Positions 39,801 through 52,400 are shown, numbered from the stretch's first letter. The stretch is 64,000 nucleotides of DNA from Limnomonas spitsbergensis (GCA_037349105.1 JAYJMM010000039.1:2604001-2668000), one strand, 5' to 3'. Numbers and translations are program-made. The notes: a model not told the origin generated them from the letters alone.

Positions 39801-42800
39801 GAATATGTCTGTGGGATGCTTCATAAATTATGGCTGAGGAGCTAAAGATTAAAACATGCTTCAGCAGCTGTTTCCTTACCGTGAGGACCAACACGTTTTC
39901 AGGCTTCAAGTCCTGCAAATGGGGTACAATTAAAGACCAAGAGGTTGTCAGCAATGCTTATTTCAACATACTTCAACTATAGTACTGCACGGACATCACG
40001 GCCTAGAGCCGCAGGGGGCTGGTGCGGCGGGCCCCAAAAGCTCGAGTTCAGGGTTCAGGGTTCAGGGTTAAGGGTCGACTTTCCCCCCCTTCAAATCAGT
40101 CCAGTGGTGACTGTGCCTGGAAGCCCCCAGATGGAGGTCAGTCACACACACACAAGAAAAGAACGCATACCGTACAAAGACTAGGAGGTTGTTATGTCTT
40201 TATCCTCGCTACGTCTCCCATCTGTCATGTTGTTAGTGTACTTCAGCTACAATATAGCTACGGCCCGGCCCGGCAGAGGAGTCCTGGTGCAATGCTGCCT
40301 GTTGCTACGTCCCGGCCCAGCAGAGGGGTCCTGGTGCCATGCTGCCTGTTGCTACGTCCCGGCCCAGCAGAGGGGTCCGGGACGTAGCAACAGGCAGCAT
40401 TGCACCAGGATCCCTCTGCCTAGGTACGTCCCGGCCTGGCAGAGGGGTCCGGGACGTAGCAACAGGCAGCATGGCACCAGGATCCCTCTGCCTAGGTACG
40501 TCCCGGCCTGGCAGAGGGGTCCAGGACGTAGCAACAGGCAGCATTGCACCAGGATCCCTCTGCCTTGGTACGTCCCGGCCTGGCAGAGGGGTCCAGGACG
40601 TAGCAACAGGCAGCATTGCACCAGGATCCCTCTGCCTAGGTACGTCCCGGCCTGGCAGAGGGGTCCAGGACGTAGCAACAGGCAGCATTGCACCAGGATC
40701 CCTCTGCCTAGGTACGTCCCGGCTCGGCAGAGGGGTCCTAGTGCAATGCTGCCTGTTGCGTAGGCTAAATTCTTGTAAGAGGGCTATAGGGAATGCAGAA
40801 TAATAGACCACTGCTTAAGTGCTTATATTAAGTGGGCACCAGACAGCTTTGCAGGGCCGCTGAGCAGCCACTGGTCAGTTGGGGACCAGACCTGGGACAT
40901 TCTTAAGGCCAGTGGCCCAAGAAAAAGGTCTTGCTACACCTGTCCCTTTGTGCATAGGTAGCTGAATTGTAGCTGAGTCACCAACAAATGAACACTGATG
41001 TACATCAGGCTTGGATACTTTAAGTGAAGGCAGTTCCTTGCCGGAGGAGTGGAGGGGGGGGATTTCCAGCAGAGGGGAGGAGCATCAGGAACACAAAAAA
41101 TGGGGAGGTGACAGATGACTTTGAAAGGTCGGTGGGAGGATACGGGAAGCGAGGTGGGTGTTGTTGAGGGGTTTATAGTTTCGTAGTGCGACTCAGGACA
41201 TCTGGCGCCATGTGTCCAGACTCCTGAGGGGCATTGCAATTTGCAAAACCCTAGATACTTCAAGAGGTGGTGCCAGGAGTAGCGGGAGAGACACGGGAAT
41301 ATGCAGGCCTGCAGGGAACTAGGCTAGTGGTGCAAGCAGTCACCTACCACATAGGCATAGCCGATGTTGTGAAGATATTCCAACGCCGTCACGAGCTGTG
41401 ACACAACGGCCTGTACTGCCTGCTCTGGCAGGCCCTTGGTCGCTTGTACTGCCCGCATCAGGCTGATCCCCGCAGCATAGTCCATCACGAGCTTGAGACT
41501 CTGCTCTCCTGATCCCGCATCTGTGACGAGGATGGCCGCATGGTAGGTGGGCATAAGCGGGTGTGCGAGGGACTGAGCGATGGACACCTCCCTGGCAGCC
41601 CTCTGTGACGATGATCAGGAGAAGAGGATGGGATATGTCGGTAAGGAGGGGGCAATGCAGGTGACAATGATCAGGAGAAGAGGTTGGGATGACGGTATGG
41701 AGGGGCGATACAGGTGACAATGAGCAGGAGAAGAGGATGGGATATGTCAGTAAGGAGGGGGCGGTACAGGTGACAATGATCAGGAGAAGAGGTTGGGATG
41801 ATGGTAAGGAGGGGGCGATACAAGTGACAATGAGCAGGAGAAGAGGTTGGGATGATGGTAAGGAGGGGGCAATACAGGTGACAATGAACAGGAGAAGAGG
41901 TTGGGATGACGGTATGGAGGGGCGATACAGGTGACAATGATCAGGAAAAGAGGTTGGGATATGTCAGTAAGGAGGGGGCAATACAGGTGACAATGATCAG
42001 GAGAAGAGGTTGGGATGATGGTAAGGAGGGGGCGATACAGGTGACAATGATCAGGAGAAGAGGTTGGGATGATGGTAAGGAGGGGGCGATACAGGTGACA
42101 ATGATCAGGAGAAGCAGTTGGGATGATGGTAAGGAGGGGGCGATACAGGTGACAATGATCAGGAGAAGAGGTTGGGATGACGGTAAGGAAGGGGCGATAC
42201 AGGTGACAATGAGCAGGAGAAGAGGATGGGATATGTCGGTAAGGAGGGGGCGATACAGGTGACAATGATCAGGAGAAGAGGTTGGGATGATGGTAAGGAG
42301 GGGGCGATACAGGTGACAAAGAGCAGGAGAAGAGGATGGGATATGTCGGTAACTAAGGAGGGGGCGATACAGGTGACAATGATCAGGAGAAGAGGTTGGG
42401 ATGATGGTAAGGAGGGGGCGATACAGGTGACAATGATCAGGAGAAGAGGATAGGAAATGTCGGTAAGGAGGGGGCGATACAGGTGACAATGAGCAGGAGA
42501 AGCGGTTGGGATGATGTAGATGATGGTAAGGAGGGGGGATACAGGTGACAATGAGCAGCCAGGAGAAGAGGATGGGATATGTCGGTAAGGAGGGGGCGAT
42601 GCAGGTGACATCTTGTACCCAGAGAGGCTGAACATAAGATATGTCCAGCCTATCTGGTTTCAGGCGGTCAGAGGGCAGCAGAGCAGGACCCCTCGTCTTG
42701 CATGCCATCTTGCCTGACAGGTGTGCCCAGCAGTACCAACTGCATGCAAGACGGCCTGCGGCCTGTGGACTTGTGTACCAACTACAGAGAAATGGCAGCT

Positions 42801-43093
42801 ACCAACCTGTACAACCTCCTCGCTGCATAGGGGTATCGTCTTCACCACATATCGTGTATCCGTTTCTGGGAGACGCGAAAGCTCCACCCTGCGGAAGCAG
42901 TGGATGACGTGGGTCCCGCCGTACCAAGTGGCCTCGGGCCTCGAACGATTCAAACTCGAACCCACCTTCCGATACTCCCTTTTCCCAAAGCTCGCACACT
43001 CTTCAGGTTGGACAGTAGTGCGGCAGCCGATGCCAAGCTGTCCGCGAACTCGGGACGATGGAATTGGAGCGATTCATCGAAGCTGAAGGTCAT
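36861..43093 (-). CDS. AGC-type Ser/Thr protein kinase with DFD motif, seven exons
   Basis: Exons: 42966-43093, 42816-42888, 41348-41602, 39880-39912, 38922-39306, 37724-37844 and 36861-36998 (about 376 residues). The start ATG at 43091-43093 has an in-frame stop just upstream. Motifs in order: G-loop ALGKGSIGR, ATP lysine in RYVVKTIPL, helix C in RAAREVSIAQSLAHP, catalytic loop YVDLKPENVLV (Arg of HRD replaced by Val), metal motif LLLDFDLC, a 65-residue Ser/Ala/Gly insert, then DYVSPEIIEG, DWWSLGILTFECLFGYAPF and RLGSQGGAQELREHRFL. DFD and the long activation-segment insert recall plant AGC VIII and MAST/Greatwall kinases. Exon 6 ends at a GC donor. The phase between exons 4 and 5 misses by one base with canonical sites, so a micro-exon, sequence error or decay is possible. 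Confidence 0.85.
37015..37130. repeat. Short CATGCGGTCATGC repeats in kinase intron 6
   Basis: About ten irregular copies of a 10-14-bp unit around CCCATGCGGTCATGCG. The intron spans 36999-37723. Confidence 0.7.
37353..37530. repeat. 18-bp tandem repeat in kinase intron 6
   Basis: About ten copies of CGGCTTAGATCCCACCTT with T/C and A/T variants. Because the unit is 18 bp it keeps a frame open on the plus strand, but this does not indicate a gene. Confidence 0.9.
37845..38155 (-). repeat. Tandem copies of the kinase exon 6 acceptor and exon start
   Basis: Exon 6 begins, after a CACACAG acceptor, with codons for SLGILTFECLFGY. Upstream in intron 5 about three further units of 80 bp each carry an acceptor-like end and codons for SLGILKLECLFG, FMGFLTFKCFFG or LGILTFMCL. 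Copies are 70-85 percent alike by eye and keep the frame for 12-15 codons. Confidence 0.82.
38156..38405. other. Middle of kinase intron 5
   Basis: About 250 bases between two splice-junction arrays. No repeat or gene is recognised. Confidence 0.4.
38408..38921 (-). repeat. Six tandem copies of the kinase APE-motif exon end with its splice donor
   Basis: Unit about 82 bp. On the minus strand each copy has a CAG, codons for DYVSPEAMEKGDAGYSPASDW, and the donor GTGAGT. The real exon 5 end reads DYVSPEIIEGRGAGYSPASDW with the same donor. Copies 2 to 6 are almost identical to one another, while the outermost (38415-38490) is more diverged. Every copy keeps its frame open through the donor. Confidence 0.9.
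40010..40145. other. Part of kinase intron 3
   Basis: Contains a short GGGTTCAGG iteration (40050-40070) and a CA-dinucleotide run (40142-40155). Nothing else is recognised. Confidence 0.4.
40262..40765. repeat. Array with units in both orientations, kinase intron 3
   Basis: Two units in one direction (containing GTGCAATGCTGCCTGTTGC and ACGTCCCGG; 40278-40380) are followed by about five 73-bp units in which that text appears as its reverse complement (GCAACAGGCAGCATTGCACC). A final forward copy follows at 40735-40760. The array can fold into long hairpins. Confidence 0.88.
40766..41347. other. Remainder of kinase intron 3
   Basis: About 580 bases without a recognised repeat or coding segment up to the exon 3 donor at 41347. 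Confidence 0.4.
41605..42620 (-). repeat. 57-bp array anchored at the kinase exon 3 acceptor
   Basis: About 17 tandem copies; on the minus strand the unit contains CTTCTCCTGATCATTGTCAC. The real acceptor reads CTTCTCCTGATCATCGTCAC then AG and exon 3, so the unit repeats the intron side of the 3' splice site. Copies alternate between GATATGTC and GATGATGG variants. Confidence 0.9.
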
Positions 43094-43454
43094 ATCTTTT
43101 CATGCCATTAATTTAAAATGTTCTAATACAACGGCACACAAATGATCAACACACGATCAGAGTCGGGAAACGTCCCAAGCCTCCTGTCTTGACTGGAAAG
43201 CTTCCCGAGAAACGCCTGTACGAAGCAGTACGACCTGCAGCAACTGTGGCAATCTAACAAGTAACAACTGCAAAAGTCCCCCCCCCTTGCCACTGTCTCT
43301 GCTAGAGATTCATGCCCCTAATATCCGGTCAGCACAGTGCCCCTCGTGTCTCCGATGCCTACGCCGCCCTGACAATCTGTCACCCAGTTCAAGACAAACA
43401 CTGAAAACTCTGTTCAATCCAGCAGTCCAGCCCCAGATTGCACCATGCAGCCTT
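43094..43454. other. Intergenic spacer between MDM33 stop and kinase start
   Basis: 361 bases that must hold the kinase promoter and the MDM33 3' untranslated region. A C8 run lies at 43278-43286. No specific element is recognised. Confidence 0.45.
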
Positions 43455-46400
43455 TCATCTGCCTCCCCCCGAACCCTGCAGCAGGAGCATCAGCAGCACT
43501 GCCAGGCCTGCACCTGCAGCTGCAGACGCCACGCCCACCGCAACAGTTGCTTTGCGCTGCCCCGCGCCCGCCCACACGCCCAGGCCCTCGGCAGGCGCAT
43601 CCGCCGCCCCTCTACTGTCATTCCCAACAGTGCCCCCTAAGCCCTCAGGTCCAACACCACAGCTTGGCTCTACAACGCCCTCCTTGGCAGCATTGCCGTC
43701 GCCCCTGTGAAACGTATCTCCGGCCATCATGCCCGACACCGCTGCCTGCAACTGCTCCTGCTGCACCAGCTGCTCTGAAGCCGCCTCAGCCAGCTGCTCC
43801 TGCCGCCTCTGTTGCTCCGAGGTTGCTTCAGCCAGCTGCTGAGCAGCCTGGTACCTGCTGATGGCCAGGTCCTGTCTTAGCTGGCCTAAGCCCTCATGCA
43901 GCGAAGCCATGGCGCGGGCCATGCCGAGGAGAGCATCACTGACCTGTCCGGGTGGCAGGCAGTGGTTGTGTTTCAGGGAGATTAACTGGGCTCATTATCT
44001 GGCACTGAAGTCCCATGAAATATTGCAGAAGGCCAACAACGTACTGGTTGCGGGATGGGGGGACAGGATCAGAGTGATAGTGCACCATTGTTAATCCAAT
44101 GCACGTCCGCCACACTTACACTATGCTCCTCACATTATGAATCTACCAAACTCCAAACCTATGGGCATAACAGGCATCTACACCCCAGTGGGAAGCACCC
44201 CAGCAGAAGAAAAGGAGAGGACGGAAATGTACACTGAAATTCAAGAAATCATGGAAACGGACCAGAAAACACTAGGCCAAACATGTCACCTACTTATGGG
44301 TGACCCTGTATCACGGCCCACACAAAGCGTTATAAGGGAAAACGCGATGGGCATAAAAGGACGCCACAGTGCAGTCCCAAGTTGGGAAACAAAAGCGGAA
44401 ACAAAAGCGTTATTAATTAAACTAAACAAAGGAGAGTTAAGTCCATTATATGGAAAAGCCAAGTCAGAGGAGAGCAACCATTGAGACCTCCCCCTTCCAA
44501 TCCGCCGAACTAGGGTAGCAAAGGTTGATCCTGACCCTCGTCCCAAGCCGCACCTGAGCTGCAAAGGCTTCGCCTCCATATAATGGTCAATGGTCAGCAA
44601 TTTGACTGTGGAAATGATGCGAGTTTCACAAGCGTGGGAGGGTGACGGGCTCAATCTCGCCCCTGTGTAACGTCCCAAGCCGCACCTGAGCTGCAAAGGC
44701 TTCCCCTCCATAGGGCGGGGAGGCACTGCTGCTGCTGCTGCTGCTGCTGCTGAAGTTCCCGCCGCTTCCAGGCCCATCAGCCGGGACGTAAACCACATTG
44801 ACTTCCGAATTCTCCTTGACTGCATCGCGCACCTGTGAAGTTTTTGTGACGGTTTCACAATCCAGCGGGGCATCACATTTGATGCATGGGACTTGTGCCC
44901 GTAAACCGGTACAGGCACTTGATATGCTAGGACAGTTAGCGAACACCAGAAAACCCCCCTGGGCAAGCAACCAACACACAACCAACAAGCTGTAGCGTGG
45001 GAATGAACCCCATGGTTGCCTGCATGCAACACAATACCGTTAAGACAGCAGCTCAGACCGCAACACAGGACTCCTGCTGCTTGCTAGTTTAGGGTCAAGG
45101 GTGTCTGGTGCCCTTCAAATTACCGAGCCAGTTCATGGACAGCAAGCAGACCTTCAGGACACGGCCGCTGCTTATCGCGGTTTTCAATGTCGATCGAACA
45201 TGGGGTCCGAAAACCTGAATTCCCGAAAAGCTGAAAAGCTGAAACTCACATCAGGAACAAGCCATTATCAATGAGCTGCAAATTGATGTACACTGGCGGA
45301 TGAAATTCTTGAAGCAAGAGAGTAGAGCATGGCAGCTGTTCAACCCTACACCCTGCACTCTGTACCCTTAACCCTCAAAGCTGCCAATGAAGACACACTT
45401 ATGAATAAACCGATGAACCTTGCAGCCAGGACATGACATGCTGGGTGCTCAGCCTACCAATATGCCTTTAACTCCATCGCTTTCCGATCGGGAATGAAGC
45501 TCAGGCTGTCGTAACCAGGACAGGATTTGTTAGTTGCTCAGCCTACCAAAATGTCTTCCACTCTCTTGCTTTGTGCTCCCCCAATGGGTCTGTTTCACCC
45601 TCTTTCACACTCTTTCTGCTCCCTCCCCCCCGACAACCTTCTCCCTCCTGATGCTGCAGAGCACGCCCCGCACCTGCTGCAGCATACTGTCCGTGACCGC
45701 CTGCATGGCCGCCTCTCCCTCCTCCTTGTGCTTCTGCAAAACGCCCTCCACATGACTGCGCAGGAGAGCCGCCTGAATGCATGCACATAGCGGGGCGGGG
45801 GTGGGGTGGGGCGGGGTGGGGCGGGGCAGTGGTAATCTGCTCATAACAACACATGGCAAGAGTACAGCTTCAATGCATGCACATAGCGGGGCGGGGGTGC
45901 GGTAGGGCGGGGTGGGGCGGGACAGTGGTCATCTGCTCATAACAACACATGGCAGGAGTACTGCTTCAATACATGCACATAGCGGGGCGGGGGTGGGGTG
46001 GGGCGGGACAGTGGTCATCTGCTCATCACAACACATGGCAAGAGTACTGCTTCAATGCATGCACATAGCGGGGCGGGGGTGGGGTGGGGCGGGGTGGGGC
46101 GGGACAGTGGTCATCTGCTCATCACAACACATGGCAAGAGTACTGCTTCAATGCATGCACATAGCGGGGCGGGGGTGGGGTGGGGCGGGGTGGGGCGGGA
46201 CAGTGGTCATCTGCTCATCACAACACATGGCAAGAGTACTGCTTCAATGCATGCACATAGCGGGGCGGGGGTGGGGTGGGGCGGGGTGGGGCGGGACAGT
46301 GGTCATCTGCTCATCACAACACATGGCAAGAGTACTGCTTCAATGCATGCACAAAGCAGGGCGGGGGGGGGCGGGGCAGGGCAGGGCAGGGTGGGTCGGG

Positions 46401-49400
46401 GTAGTTGTCATCTGCTTATCACAGCACATGGCAAGAGTACTGCATAAATGCATGCACAAAGCGGGGCGGGGGGGCGGGGCAGGGAGGGGGCGGGATGGGA
46501 CAGAGGTCATCTGCCCATCACAGCACATCGCAGGAGAGCTGCCTATACATCACAAGGCACTGGCCATCCACCCTATCGCCACAGGCTTAAGGCCTAGCAT
46601 GAAATACTGGATTTTGCGATAGCAAGCTTCTCAGCCCCGGCTGTTTGGCATACACAGCATCGCGCGAGGTGTGAGCCACTGTTCGTACGGCAACATGATG
46701 CACCGCGGACCCTCTGCTCAGGCGAATCCCAGCTCGCTAAACCCACAGCTCACCTAGGCTACACCCAGCGCAGACGATACCCAGCTCACCTTGCGTGGCT
46801 CAAGGATGGAGTAGAGTGCGAGGAAAGAAGTCGCTTGCACTCCCATCATGGCAAATGTCCACCTGTACGCAAGGGCGGGAGAGTCTCGCAAACAAGCAAG
46901 GAGTTTTGCAAGCAAGCAAGGAGTCTCACAGACAGATCCCCCTGAAAAGATCGAAAACGATGAAAACAAGCATCACAAACAAGTGTCCCGATCCAAGGAG
47001 TTCTAGCAAACAAAGTCTTTCAAGCACGTCCCCCAGCAAAGATCTCAAAAATCAAGGAATCTCACAAGCAGGTCCGTTCTAATCAGCATCAAGGGGAGAG
47101 CTCAGCCTCGTGTTTCACTGCTTCATATCCCTAGCCTCAGCCCCCCTGGAGGCCCCTTCTCCCCTTCTCCCTTCCTGCCCCGCCTCATAACCCCTGGCCG
47201 CCTGTCCTCCCCTCCTACCCCCGCCTATAACCCCCTGGCCGCCTGTCCTCCCTTCCTGCCCCGCCTCGAACCCCGTGGCCGCCTGTTCTCCCCTCCTGCC
47301 CCGCCTCTGAACCCCTGGTCGCCTATTCTCCCCTCCTGCCCCGCCTCAGACCCCCTGGACGCCTGTTCGCCCCTCATGCCTCGCCTCATAACCCCTGGCC
47401 GCCTGATCTCCCCCCCTGCCCCGCCTCATAACCCCAGGCCGCCTGTTCTCCCCTCCTGCCTCGCCTCATAACCCCAGGCCGCCTGTTCTCCCCTCCTGCC
47501 TCGCCTCATAACCCCTGGCCGCCTGTTCTCCCCTCCTGCCCCGCCTTATAACCCCTGGCCGCCTGTTCTCCCCTCCTGCCCCGCCTCATAACCCCTGGAC
47601 GCCTGTTCTCCCCTCCTGCCCCGCCTCATAACCCCTGGACGCCTGTTCTCCCCTCCTGCCTCGCCTCATAACCCCTGGCCGCCTGTTCTCCCCCCCTGCC
47701 CCGCCTCATAACCCCTGGACGCCTGTTCTCCCCTCCTGCCTCGCCTCATAACCCCTGGACGCCTGTTCTCCCCTCCTGCCTCGCCTCATAACCCCTGGTC
47801 GCCTGTTCTCCCCTCCTGCCCCGCCTCATAACCCCTGGTCGCCTGTTCTCCCCTCCTGCCTCGCCTCATAACCCCAGGACGCCTGTTCTCCCCTCCTGCC
47901 TCGCCTCATAACCCCTGGCCGCTTGTTCTCCCCTCCTGCCCCGCCTCATAACCCCCTGGACGCCTGTTCTCCCCTCCTACCCCGCCTCATAACCCCTGGC
48001 CGCCTGTTCTCCCCTCCTGCCCCGCCTCAGACCCCCTGGACGCCTATTCTCCCCTCCTGCCCCGCCTCATAACCCCTGGACGCCTGTTCTCCCCTCCTGC
48101 CCCACCTCGTAACCCCTGGACGCCTGTTCTCCCCTCCTGCCTCGCCTCATAACCCCTGGACGCCTGTTCTCCCCTCCTGCCTCGCCTCATAACCCCTGGA
48201 CGCCTGTTCTCCCCTCCTGCCCCGCCTCATAACCCCTGGTCGCCTGTTCTCCCCTCCTGCCTCGCCTCATAACCCCTGGACGCCTGTTCTCCCCTCCTGC
48301 CTCGCCTCATAACCCCTGGCCGCCTGTTCTCCCCTCCTGCCCCGCCTCATAACCCCCTGGACGCTAGTTCTCCCCTCCTACCCCGCCTCATAACCCCTGG
48401 CCGCCTGTTCTCCCCTCCTGCCTCGCCTCATAACCCCAGGACGCCTATTCTCCCCTCCTGCCCCGCCTCATAACCCCCTGGACGCTAGTTCTCCCCTCCT
48501 ACCCCGCCTCATAACCCCTGGCCGCCTATTCTCCCCTCCTGCCTCGCCTCATAACCCCTGGCCGCCTGTTCTCCCCTCCTGCCCCGCCTCAGACCCCCTG
48601 GACGCCTATTCTCCCCTCCTGCCCCGCCTCAGACCCCCTGGCCGCCTATTCTCCCCTCCTACCCCGCCTCATAACCCTTGGCCGCCTGTTCTCCCCTCCT
48701 GCCCCGCCTCAGACCCCCTGGCCGCCTATTCTCCCCTCCTGCCCCGCCTCATAACCCCTGGTCGCCTGTTCTCCGCCCCTGCCCCGCCTCATAAACCCTG
48801 GTCGCCTGTTCTCCCCTGTTCATCAGCGTCACTAGCCATGCCTCAGTTCCCCCTGGCTGCCTCAGCCCCCCTGGCTATATCAGCACCCCCTGACTGCATC
48901 AGCCCCCCCTGGCTGCCTCAGACCCCTCTGGCTGCCTCAGTCCCCCTGGCTTCCTCAGTCCCCCCTGGCTTCCTCAGTCCCCCCTGGCTGCCTCAGTCCA
49001 CCCTGACTGCCTCAGTCCCCCCTGGCTGCCTCAGCCCCCCCTGGCTGCCTCAGTCCCCCCTGGCTTCCTTGGCCCCCCCTGGCTGCCTCAGCCCACCCTG
49101 ACTGCCTCAGTCCCCCCTGACTGCCTCAGCCCCCCGTGACTGCCTTAGCACCCCCTGGCTACCTCAGGCTCCTCAAAAGCATCACCAGCCATGCCCCTTG
49201 CTCATCTTCCCTGGCCACCTTAGCCCCCCTGGCCACCTCAGGCCCCTCACCACGTTGAAGCGCGCCTGATCTTATCGCTCCAGGCTTGCTCCTGGCTATA
49301 CCTCTCCCTGATCGCTGCCATCAGAGAGGCACGAGAAAGGTCCAGCCGGTCACCAGCACCCTCGTATGCCATATAGGTAACATTGACCTAGAAGCAGGAG

Positions 49401-52400
49401 GAGGTAGATGGGGTGAGAGAAGAAAAGCACGCCCGCATCGGCTGGGATACGGCAGCGGTGGCTGGATTGACCTCCAAGGGAAATCCTGTATAACGGTACA
49501 CAGGGTTTAGGGTTTAGGGTTTAACCCTAAACCCTATACACAGGCAGACGGTAGGGACAGACCGTAGAGGAGGACCGTGGGGCAGGACAGAGTTGGTCCA
49601 CAGGTATAGGTGGGATGCATAGGCAGCCACCAGAGATAGCAATACAAGTAGACAGTACATGTGGGCAGTACAGGCTTGTCGCACAGATACTGGTTCAAGG
49701 CAAGGCAGTGGTGCAGTACAGGTGGGCAGTACACACATGCAGTGACAGTGGACTATGCACAGGCGATACATGCAGGCAGTGCAGCTGTGCAGTACAGTTC
49801 GGCAGTCCTGGCACACAGTACAGGTAGAAAGCGCAGGTAGACACGGCAAGTGCGCTGTACAGAGGGTCAGAGCCACGGCTTGAGGGCGTACCTCAAGACG
49901 CAGGACTCAGACCTCCCAAACACCTCCACCTCAGGACCTCCTCATTGATAGGATACAATCACCACGTGTAAGGGTGGTTATTGGCCCCAGTTCCACCTGT
50001 TGCTCTCCCCTCTTATCATTTGTTTGTCCCCCTTATCCTCTATCTATCGACGTCCCTGACACCCCTGACCCTCCCTTATCCATCGCGGACCCCCGTATCC
50101 CCTTTATTATTTGTTTTCCCCCTTATCCCCCTTCTCCACCAGGTCAGTTCGGCGTCCCTCATACCCCTTGCCAGTACCTGGGCCTGCAGCCGGTGCTCCT
50201 CCTGGCACAGGCGAGCAAAGTGCTCCACGTCCGATGCAGTCCAAGACCCCTACGATGAGAACGAAACACGATTAGGGGGTTCAGGGTTAGGGGGGTTTAA
50301 GCAGTCCGAGACCCTTGCGACGAGAACAAAACACGATTACGGGGTTCAGGGTTTAAGTTGCATGCAGTCCGAGACCCTTGCGACGAGAACAAAACACGAT
50401 TACGGGGTTCAGGTTTTAAGGTATATGCAGTCCAAGACCCTTGCGACGAGAAAAAAGGGTTAGTAGGGTTCAGAGTTCAAGGCTAATGATGTCCAACACG
50501 CCTGCGATCCGGAGGAGGGGAACGCATGGGGGGATGGGAGGTCCAAGACCCCTGCAATGTATAAAGAATGCTGACAGATTAAGGGTTTAGGGTTTAGGCA
50601 GTACAAGAACCCTGCTATGAGGACAAATGGATTAGGGTTTGAGATTTAGGAAGTCCTACATCCCTGTGACAAATCCGAAAAAACGATTCAGCCCATGATT
50701 CGTGTGATGAGAAAAGAGACGGCCGTCAAAAGCTCGTGTCCCGTCAAGAAGAATCACTTATCAACAAAATAATACGTGATACGCGTATCCCAAATCCATG
50801 GTAACTACATTTCTTTAATACCAGTAGTTTTGGCAGTCAATCAGTTTCAGCAGTTTCAGCAGTTACCGGTAATTAGTTTCAACTAAAATCACAGAACCGG
50901 TCAGCACTATTTTCCAATGAATAGGGGTGCATGCCTCCGCTTGGTATCGGCTGCACGCATACCGGCAACACTTTCCATTTCACTGACCTTACGTTGCAGC
51001 AGGCCGTTGACTTCCCGGCTGTTTAACGACTGAGCGGCCAGACACCCCTCATAAGCCTGCAACCAAAGGGCACACACAGTCATAGAGGCTTGGGCACTAC
51101 CGTAATCAATCAATAAACCATTTTAAGTCAAGACACATATCGGCCTCCTCCAGGGTTACCCAGTACGACCGTATGAGCCGAGAATCCGTACCGTTGAGCC
51201 AAAATTCCGTACCGTTTGAGCCCAACTTCCGTACCGTTTGCCCCCAGATCCCTGTCGACCCTTGCTCCAGAACCTAACTGCCTTGAGCCCTCTCAGCTCA
51301 TCCCTGAGAGCGTCAAACGCATCTCAGCGCCCCCTCCCCTCAGATTTATGCCGCACCTTACTCCAGAACCGAAGTGCCTTGAGCTCTCTCAGCTCATCCC
51401 TGAGAGCGTCAAACGCATCTCAGCGCCCCCCCCCCTCAGATTTATGCCGCACCTTACTCCAGAACTGAAGTGCCTTGAGCTCTCTCAGCTCATCCATGAG
51501 AGCGTCAAACGCATCTCAGCGCCCCCCCCCCTCAGATTTATGCCGCACCTTACTCCAGAACCGAAGTGCCTTGAGCTCTCTCAGCTCATCCCTGAGAGCG
51601 TCAAACGCATCTCAGCGCCCCCCCCCCCTCAGATTTATGCCGCACCTTACTCCAGAACTGAAGTGCCTTGAGCTCTCTCAGCTCATCCATGAGAGCGTCA
51701 AACGCATCTCAGCGCCCCCCCCCCCTCAGATCCATGCCGCACCTTACTCCAGAACCTAACTGCCTTGAGCCCTCTCAGCTCATCCATAAGAGCGTCAAAC
51801 GCATCTCAGCCTCCTCCCCCTCAGATCCATGCCGCTCCTTGCCCTAATTGCCTTGAGCTCTCTCTGAGCTCCTGCCTGAGAGCGTCAGGCAGGATCAAAC
51901 AAATATCTGCCTCCACCACACACCCCTTCAGACCCCTTCAGATATATGCCTCCCCTTACCCATTTAACTTTGCGCCTCGAGCTCCCTCTCAGCTCATCCC
52001 TGAGAGCGTCGAACCGCACCTGTTGCCCCTAGCCCGTACCGCCTTATTAAGCCCCTTGCCCGTACATGTACCCCTTGCCCGTACCACCTAACTGAGCCCC
52101 TTGCCCATACCTGTACCCCTTGCCCATACCTGTACCCCTTGCCCATACCTGTACCCCTTGCCCGTACCACCTTGCTGAGCCCCTTGCCCATACCTCCTCA
52201 GCTCATCCCTGAGAGCTCCTTCTCCACACCCTTAACCCTAAGCATACCGCCTTGAGCTCTCTCAGCTCCTTCCGAGAGGAATTTGCATCTCTGCTTCCTT
52301 GTCCACACCTAAACCCTAAGCTTACCGCCTTGAGCTCTCTCAGCTCGTCCCTGAGAGCATCAAAGCGCATCTCTGCCTCCTTCTCCACACCCCCCACCCT

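Noticed and set aside
40194..40811. Frames of 150-190 codons on both strands
   Set aside because: Produced by the 73-bp array with inverted units in kinase intron 3.
41671..42708. Open frames of repeated CHLYRPLLTIIPTSSPDH text
   Set aside because: 57-bp array in kinase intron 2; the unit is a multiple of three, so frames stay open by arithmetic.
44626..44990. Minus-strand frame with Ser run (possible exon of MDM33)
   Set aside because: Exon 9 to exon 10 joins in phase without it, the Ser run is a CTG tract, and part of the text is a dispersed repeat also found at 54890.
45912..46622. 236-codon plus-strand frame of repeated SGHLLITTHGKST text
   Set aside because: Tandem array anchored at the exon 9 acceptor of a minus-strand gene; no homology.
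47140..48830. Regularly spaced repeats suggesting a CRISPR-like array
   Set aside because: Units are contiguous with no unique spacers, in a eukaryotic intron; ordinary minisatellite.
49501..49540. True chromosome end
   Set aside because: Only a few TTTAGGG units, inverted, inside an intron of a continuing gene.
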